NCBI RefSeq assembly: GCF_036346295.1
Contig: NZ_CP107819.1
Coordinates: 3,658,001 to 3,722,000, forward strand
From: Streptomyces sp. NBC_00536
GTDB lineage: Bacteria > Actinomycetota > Actinomycetes > Streptomycetales > Streptomycetaceae
Length of the DNA: 64,000 nt
Reading direction: 5' to 3'
This document shows positions 59,464-64,000 of the stretch, in pieces. The notes under the pieces are model-generated. The model was not told the origin of the DNA. It ran no database searches and was given only the letters and a program-made list of their open reading frames with translations. The position numbers and the translations under genes are program-made. Numbering within the stretch: the stretch's first letter is position 1; each line of letters opens with the position of its first letter.

Positions 59464-59846
59464 CCCCACCACGGCAACACCGCGGCAACCACGGGCATCC
59501 GCCCGGCCGTCACGCCCCGCGGGCCCGGCTCCCGGGCCCGCGACGGGCATTCCCTCCCTCTACCCGTGCCCCTGGCGCGGCATTCCGGCATGCCCGACTC
59601 GGTCGCGAGGCGCCCTGGAAGCCACCATTCCGAGTGCAGAAGTGATCAATAACTGATCACCGAGTGCGACTGAATATGCCCTCGACACGCAACAGAAGCG
59701 ACGGAACCGGTGATTTGAGCAACTAGGTGTAGTGCTGCCTGTACGAAGCGTTATTCTCCTCAAACGCATGCCACCGCCCATTCGTCGCCACGACGAGTGA
59801 ACGGTCCCGCACTGCACGTGATGGAAGCTCTGCCTCTGGGAGTCCC
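59464..59846. other. Intergenic region upstream of bldN
   Basis: 383 bases without a gene. It contains the BldD-type site at 59641-59661 and must hold the bldN promoter. AT content rises at 59640-59780. Nothing else stands out. Confidence 0.6.
59641..59661. promoter_or_regulatory. BldD-type operator upstream of bldN
   Basis: AGTGA-11-TCACC (59641-59661) fits the published BldD consensus AGTGA(n)TCACC; the inner part is also a 7-5-7 perfect palindrome (GTGATCA-5-TGATCAC, 59642-59660). bldN is a known direct BldD target in S. coelicolor, so this is very likely the site for repression during vegetative growth. Confidence 0.85.
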
Positions 59847-60659
59847 GTGTACCCACCTGTCGGGGTTGACGCCTCGGGCCTGGCTACGCTGCGCGCAACG
59901 GTCATCGACCACCTGCGTGGCTTCGTCCCCACCGCGTACGCCGTCCCCGTTTTCGCCGCCTCGGTCCCCGCCGGCCTCGGCCCCGTAGGTCCTTGCTATG
60001 CCCTGACGGATGGCGGAGCGACCGTGGGCAGACGCGGCCGCGCGGGCACCGGGTCAAGCGGCGGCACCGGCACGACCACGCCGACCACCCGCCGTCCCAC
60101 CGCGGACAGCGACAGCGCCCGGATGATGGACCTGGTCGAGCGCGCCCAGGCCGGCGAGGCCGATGCCTTCGGTCGTCTGTACGACCAGTACAGCGACACC
60201 GTCTACCGCTACATCTATTACCGCGTCGGCGGCAAAGCGACCGCGGAGGACCTCACCAGTGAGACCTTCCTGCGCGCGCTGCGCCGCATCTCCACCTTCA
60301 CCTGGCAGGGCCGCGACTTCGGCGCCTGGCTCGTGACGATCGCGCGCAACCTGGTGGCGGACCACTTCAAGTCCAGCCGCTTCCGCCTCGAAGTCACGAC
60401 CGGCGAAATGCTGGACGCCAACGAGGTGGAGCGCAGCCCCGAGGACTCCGTCCTGGAGTCCCTCTCCAACGCGGCCCTGCTGGAGGCCGTACGGAAACTC
60501 AATCCCCAGCAGCAGGAGTGCGTGACCCTGCGCTTCCTGCAGGGCCTGTCGGTCGCCGAGACCGCCCGGGTCATGGGGAAGAACGAGGGGGCGATCAAGA
60601 CCTTGCAGTACCGGGCGGTCCGGACCCTGGCCCGACTCCTCCCGGACGACGCCCGCTGA
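59847..60659 (+). CDS. bldN: Developmental ECF sigma factor BldN (pro-sigma)
   Basis: A 270-residue ECF-type sigma factor required for aerial mycelium formation in Streptomyces. Unusually for an ECF factor, it has an N-terminal pro-sequence of about 90 residues (MYPPVGVDASGLATLRATVI). The sigma2 region holds AFGRLYDQYSDTVYRYIYYR and DLTSETFLRALRRISTFTWQ, and sigma4 holds LNPQQQECVTLRFLQGLSVA with AETARVMGKNEGAIKTLQYR. The GTG at 59847 has GGGAG. The next gene is its anti-sigma factor rsbN. A BldD-type site lies upstream. Confidence 0.95.
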   Translation: MYPPVGVDASGLATLRATVIDHLRGFVPTAYAVPVFAASVPAGLGPVGPCYALTDGGATVGRRGRAGTGSSGGTGTTTPTTRRPTADSDSARMMDLVERAQAGEADAFGRLYDQYSDTVYRYIYYRVGGKATAEDLTSETFLRALRRISTFTWQGRDFGAWLVTIARNLVADHFKSSRFRLEVTTGEMLDANEVERSPEDSVLESLSNAALLEAVRKLNPQQQECVTLRFLQGLSVAETARVMGKNEGAIKTLQYRAVRTLARLLPDDAR

Positions 60660-60693
60660 CCATGACGTCGCTGTGGTCCGATCATCCTTCGTC

Positions 60694-60722
60694 CGTAACC
60701 CAAGTGCCGCGTGGCTCGTTGT
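60694..60722 (+). promoter_or_regulatory. Sigma-BldN-type promoter upstream of rsbN
   Basis: CGTAAC (60694-60699) and CGTTGT (60717-60722) are spaced by 17 bases. This is close to the BldN consensus I recall (CGTAAC then CGTTGA). The position, 130 bases before rsbN, fits the feedback loop in which BldN activates its own anti-sigma gene. Confidence 0.7.
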
Positions 60723-60852
60723 GCGGAATGCAGGCTCCCTGTGGACACGCCCTGCCCGAAGCCGATCACTCGAAAGGGTGGATGTGCTCAAGGAAGGCAA
60801 CCTTCCGGACACCCCGGGGAGTCGATCGTCATGACGAGAGGAGGTGCCGCCA

Positions 60853-62061
60853 GTGATCGCGAACGTTTCTCCGCACCGGCGGGCGAACGCCTTCGCCCAG
60901 GCCCTGGAGGATCGGACCCCGTCCGAACCCTCGGAACCGGAGCCGGCGGCCGAGCAGTCCGAGGCACCTGCCGAACCTGCCGACTGCGACCGGTTGTTGG
61001 CCCTGGCGAGCGCGCTCGGCGAAATGCCACGCCCGCAGATGGACGCCGATGTCAAAGTGGTGCAACGAGCACAGCTCATTGCCGCCATGGAGACCATGGT
61101 GATGGAGGAGAGGTCCGGGGGCGGTGCAGCCGCGGACCCTCAGGTGCCCGAACAGCGGACCGGTCGCGGCGCCCACCGGGCGACCTCGCTCCGGAAATTG
61201 CGGCCCCGCTCCCGCTGGTCCAAGGGCATCGCAGCGGGCGGCCTCACGGTCGGTGTGGCCGCGGGAGCCTTCAGCGGAGTGGCCGCTGCCAGCACCGACG
61301 CCCTGCCGGGTGACTCCCTGTACCCGGTGAAGCTGGGCATGGAGGACATCAAGCTGGGCATGGCCAACGACGATTCGGACCGGGGCGAGCTCTATCTCGA
61401 CCAGGCCTCGAACCGCCTGGCGGAGGCCCGTCGGCTGATGGAGCGCGGCAGGTCGCCGGGTGCGCTGGACCACGAGGTGCTCGGCGAGATCCGCCGCGCC
61501 CTCGCGGGCATGAAGCACGACGCGGAGGAAGGCCACCGCCTGCTCCAGTCGGCACATGAACGGGACGGCTCGCTCGGCCCGATCCAGACCCTGTCGTCCT
61601 TCTCCCGCTCCCACCGCGACGCGTGGGGCAAGCTGCGCGACAAGCTCCCCGCGCAGCTCACGGACGTGGGAGAACAGGTCACGTCGGTCTTCCAGGCCAT
61701 AGACGATGACGTCGAGCCCTTCCAGGGGCTGCTTCCGAAGCCACCGGAGCAGACCCGGGGCCCGGGCTCGTCCGCCCCGTCGAAGCCGGGCACCAGCGGC
61801 AAACAGCACTCCGCACCCCCGGCCACTGGCACCGGCCCGTCCAGTGGTTCCGCGGGCCCCGCCCCGTCCCCCTCGGACTCGCCGTCCGCGGGCCCCGGCG
61901 GGCTCATCGGCGGCGCCGGCGGGCTGCTCCACCCGTCCCCGGAAGACGGCGGCCCGCTGCCGCCCGTCGCACCGGAGATCCCGCATCCGGAGATCACCCT
62001 CCCGCCCCTGCTCCCGGGCCTGCTCCCGGGCCTGGGCATCAAGGGTGAGAACGCCGACTGA
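60853..62061 (+). CDS. rsbN: Anti-sigma factor RsbN (DUF5667)
   Basis: A 402-residue membrane anti-sigma factor for BldN. The N-terminal cytoplasmic part (HRRANAFAQALEDRTPSE, CDRLLALASALGEMPRPQMD) should bind sigma. A single membrane helix is at about residues 125-148 (GIAAGGLTVGVAAGAFSGVA). The extracytoplasmic DUF5667 domain follows (GDSLYPVKLGMEDIKLGMAN, LYLDQASNRLAEARRLM), then a Pro/Gly-rich tail. The GTG at 60853 has AGAGGAGG 8 bases upstream; an earlier GTG at 60844 is less likely. Confidence 0.93.
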   Translation: MIANVSPHRRANAFAQALEDRTPSEPSEPEPAAEQSEAPAEPADCDRLLALASALGEMPRPQMDADVKVVQRAQLIAAMETMVMEERSGGGAAADPQVPEQRTGRGAHRATSLRKLRPRSRWSKGIAAGGLTVGVAAGAFSGVAAASTDALPGDSLYPVKLGMEDIKLGMANDDSDRGELYLDQASNRLAEARRLMERGRSPGALDHEVLGEIRRALAGMKHDAEEGHRLLQSAHERDGSLGPIQTLSSFSRSHRDAWGKLRDKLPAQLTDVGEQVTSVFQAIDDDVEPFQGLLPKPPEQTRGPGSSAPSKPGTSGKQHSAPPATGTGPSSGSAGPAPSPSDSPSAGPGGLIGGAGGLLHPSPEDGGPLPPVAPEIPHPEITLPPLLPGLLPGLGIKGENAD

Positions 62062-62075
62062 CACGGACTGGCGTC

Positions 62076-62111
62076 GGGTCGGTCGGCGGGGCTCGCCCCG
62101 CCGACCGACCC
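62076..62111. terminator. Bidirectional terminator after rsbN
   Basis: GGGTCGGTCGGCGGGG pairs perfectly with CCCCGCCGACCGACCC around a 4-base loop, between convergent rsbN and the acyltransferase gene. Confidence 0.9.
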
Positions 62112-62130
62112 GCACCACCCAGCAGCACTC

Positions 62131-63138
62131 TCAGAAGAAGACAGACCGCCGCTGCACCAGCAGCTTGTACAGCGTGTGCTGGATCTGCTCCCGCACCTGA
62201 TCCGTCAGGTTGAACATCAGCATCGGGTCCTCCGCCGCCTCCGGCGGATACCCGTCCGTGGCGATCGGCTCACCGAACTGGATCGTCCACTTCGTCGGCA
62301 GCGGCACCGCACCCAGCGGCCCCAGCCACGGGAAGGTCGGCGTGATCGGGAAGTACGGGATCCCGAGCAGCCGCGCCACCGTCTTGGCGTTGCCGATCAT
62401 CGGGTAGATCTCCTCCGCCCCCACGATCGAGCACGGCACGATCGGCGTCCCCGCCCGCAGCGCCGTCGACACGAAGCCCCCGCGCCCGAACCGCTGCAGC
62501 TTGTAGCGGTCCTCGAAGGGCTTCCCTATCCCCTTGAAGCCCTCGGGCATCACCCCGACCAGCTCCCCGGCCTCCAGCAGCCGCTGCGCGTCCTCCGCGC
62601 ACGCCAGGGTGTGCCCGGCCTTGCGCGCCAGCTCGTTGACCACCGGCAGCATGAACACCAGGTCCGCCGCCAGCAGTCGCAAGTGCCGCTGCGCGGGGTG
62701 GTGGTCGTGCACCGCGACCTGCATCATCAGGCCGTCCAGCGGCAGCGTCCCGGAGTGGTTGGCCACGATCAGCGCGCCACCCTCCTTCGGGATGTTCTCG
62801 ATGCCCTTGACCTCGACCCGGAAGTACTTGTCGTACACGGGCCGCAGGACCGACATCAGGACCTGGTCCGTCAGCTCCTTGTCGTACCCGAAGTCGTCGA
62901 CCTCGTAGTCACCGGTGACCCGGCGCCGCAGGAACGCCAGCCCGCCCGCGAGCCGCCGCTCCCAGCCGCCCGGGGCGGCGGGCACCGGCGCGGGCACGGA
63001 CGCGGGCACGGACGCGGGCGCAGGCACGACGGCCGCTCCGGCCCCGGTCCCGGCGTCCGGCACGGGGAGCGCCCGGACCCGCCGGGCGCGTCGGCGCGGA
63101 CGGTCCTCGTCGAACGGAATGACCTTGGCGTCCGCCAC
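62131..63138 (-). CDS. PlsC-type lysophospholipid acyltransferase family protein
   Basis: A 335-residue acyltransferase. The HX4D motif is VANHSGTLPLDGLMMQ and the Pro motif region is GTPIVPCSIVGAEEIYPM. Pro/Ala/Val repeats occupy residues ~25-55. It probably transfers acyl groups in phospholipid or glycolipid synthesis. The GTG at 63138 overlaps the stop of the next gene by 1 base (TAGTG), so the two are likely in one operon. Confidence 0.87.
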   Translation of the reverse strand: MADAKVIPFDEDRPRRRARRVRALPVPDAGTGAGAAVVPAPASVPASVPAPVPAAPGGWERRLAGGLAFLRRRVTGDYEVDDFGYDKELTDQVLMSVLRPVYDKYFRVEVKGIENIPKEGGALIVANHSGTLPLDGLMMQVAVHDHHPAQRHLRLLAADLVFMLPVVNELARKAGHTLACAEDAQRLLEAGELVGVMPEGFKGIGKPFEDRYKLQRFGRGGFVSTALRAGTPIVPCSIVGAEEIYPMIGNAKTVARLLGIPYFPITPTFPWLGPLGAVPLPTKWTIQFGEPIATDGYPPEAAEDPMLMFNLTDQVREQIQHTLYKLLVQRRSVFF

Positions 63139-64000
63139 TATCGCTGCGCTCCCTCTTCGACGTCGACCTTCAGCACGCCCGCCATCCGGTCCACGGCCCG
63201 CCCCGCACGCTCCGGCGGCAGCAGCCCGTTCCCCCGGCTCCGCGCGAAGTCCGCGAAGGTCTCGGCGGTCGTGTACATCGGCTTGAATCCCAGCACGTCA
63301 CGCATCTGCGAGGTCTCCACGACCCGCCCGTGCGTGAGCAGTCTGGTCTGTTCCGGCGAGAAGTCGGTGACCCCGACGGCCTTCAGCGCGGAGCCCACCC
63401 AGGTGAGCGCGGGCAGCAGCAGCGGTATCGTCGGCCGCCCCAGCCGCCGCGAGCACTGGGACAGCAGCAGGACGCCGTCCCCCGCGATGTTGAAGGTCCC
63501 GCTGTTGAGAGTCCCGCGCCGGGGCTCCCCCGCCGCCAGCTTCAGGACGTCGAGCACATCGTCCTCGTGGACGAACTGGAGCCTCGGGTCGTAGCCGAGC
63601 ACGGTCGGCATGACCGGCATCGAGAAGTATTCGGCGAGCGCCGAGTCCGCGAAGGGCCCCAGGATGTTGGCGAAGCGCAGTACGCACACGGCCACGTCGG
63701 GCCGCCGGCGCGCGAAGCCCCGTACGTAGCCCTCGACCTCGACCGCGTCCTTGGCGAAGCCCACGGCGGGCAGTGACTTGGGCTGGGTGGTCTCGCTGAA
63801 GACGGCCGGGTCCCGCGGGGCCGCCCCGTACACACTCGTACTGGACTTCACCACCAGGCGCCGCACCGTCGGGGACTTCTGGCAGGCCCCGAGGAGCTGC
63901 ATGGTCCCGATGACGTTCGTTTCCTTCACGGCGCTTCCCGCGCCGCCCGCTCCCACACCGCCGCCCCCGGTGACCGCGAGGTGCACCACGGTGTCCACGG
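63138..64000 (-). CDS. NAD-dependent epimerase/dehydratase, partial
   Basis: The last ~286 codons of a gene that begins beyond the right edge. An extended SDR: VVHLAVTGGGGVGAGGAG, VVKSSTSVYGAAPRDPAVFS, VAVCVLRFANILGPFADSAL and the C-terminal LQFVHEDDVLDVLKLAAGEP match the family. The Rossmann glycine motif is outside the window. The Tyr-x-x-x-Lys catalytic pattern is not clear in what is seen (the usual position reads GFAKDAVEVEGYV), so activity is uncertain. Coupled to the acyltransferase, perhaps in the same cell-envelope pathway. Confidence 0.8.
   Translation of the reverse strand, partial: VDTVVHLAVTGGGGVGAGGAGSAVKETNVIGTMQLLGACQKSPTVRRLVVKSSTSVYGAAPRDPAVFSETTQPKSLPAVGFAKDAVEVEGYVRGFARRRPDVAVCVLRFANILGPFADSALAEYFSMPVMPTVLGYDPRLQFVHEDDVLDVLKLAAGEPRRGTLNSGTFNIAGDGVLLLSQCSRRLGRPTIPLLLPALTWVGSALKAVGVTDFSPEQTRLLTHGRVVETSQMRDVLGFKPMYTTAETFADFARSRGNGLLPPERAGRAVDRMAGVLKVDVEEGAQR

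Noticed and set aside
1..64000. CRISPR arrays, tRNA or rRNA genes, insertion sequences and phage integrases
   Set aside because: None seen. Short tandem repeats found (11, 12 and 14 bp) lack spacers, and no cloverleaf or transposase motif was recognised.

Overview
This 64 kb window is high-GC actinobacterial chromosome and almost certainly Streptomyces. It carries pro-sigma BldN with its anti-sigma RsbN, a rex-hemA-hemC-hemD operon, futalosine-pathway menaquinone genes, class I lysyl-tRNA synthetase, DUF397/XRE/ATPase regulators, DUF2637 and DUF3558 proteins, and many ATGA or GTGA start/stop overlaps. It looks like core chromosome with small accessory patches. No phage, insertion sequence, CRISPR array or tRNA gene was seen.

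Layout. 1-3.1 kb: a truncated secreted hydrolase, a long-chain acyl-CoA ligase and an acetyltransferase. 3.1-7.4 kb: an accessory patch. It has an 822-bp segment bounded by 28-bp inverted repeats that appears to have split a small ORF, a winged-helix protein, a G-rich tract, and an XRE regulator divergent from two small genes. 7.4-11.3 kb: a secreted HtrA-like protease, and a DAACS symporter preceded by a polycysteine leader peptide. 11.4-17.3 kb: menaquinone genes (mqnE, an AsnC regulator, ubiX, ubiA and ubiD types). 17.4-25.3 kb: cytochrome c maturation (ccsB, resB, ccdA, tlpA), a deacetylase-like lipoprotein, a phosphatase and hemL. 25.5-33.9 kb: assorted enzymes and regulators, ending in a polysaccharide deacetylase with a DasR-type operator. 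34-36.5 kb: a WXG-like secreted-protein triad. 36.7-45.3 kb: RtcB, two DUF3558 lipoproteins, a DUF2637 protein, and divergent lysS and argS. 45.3-46.2 kb: a large intergenic inverted repeat. 46.2-48.6 kb: VapBC and small genes. 48.7-57.9 kb: hemB, an ATPase/XRE/DUF397 group, an ankyrin/HEAT protein and the rex-hemACD operon. 58.1-64 kb: a glutaredoxin-like protein, a HAD hydrolase, bldN, rsbN, a PlsC-type acyltransferase and a truncated epimerase.

How the genes fit together. A large share supports the aerobic respiratory chain: menaquinone synthesis, haem synthesis from glutamate-1-semialdehyde to uroporphyrinogen III, cytochrome c assembly, and the NADH/NAD sensor Rex with its own operator. 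The second theme is development: bldN has a BldD-type operator and rsbN a sigma-BldN-type promoter. The most distinctive observations are the split ORF in the inverted segment (3.09-4.02 kb), the Cys-codon leader before the symporter (10.1 kb), the DasR-like site at the deacetylase (33.9 kb), the ~320-bp inverted arms after argS (45.4-46.2 kb), and an in-frame repeat inside hemA (56.0-56.2 kb).
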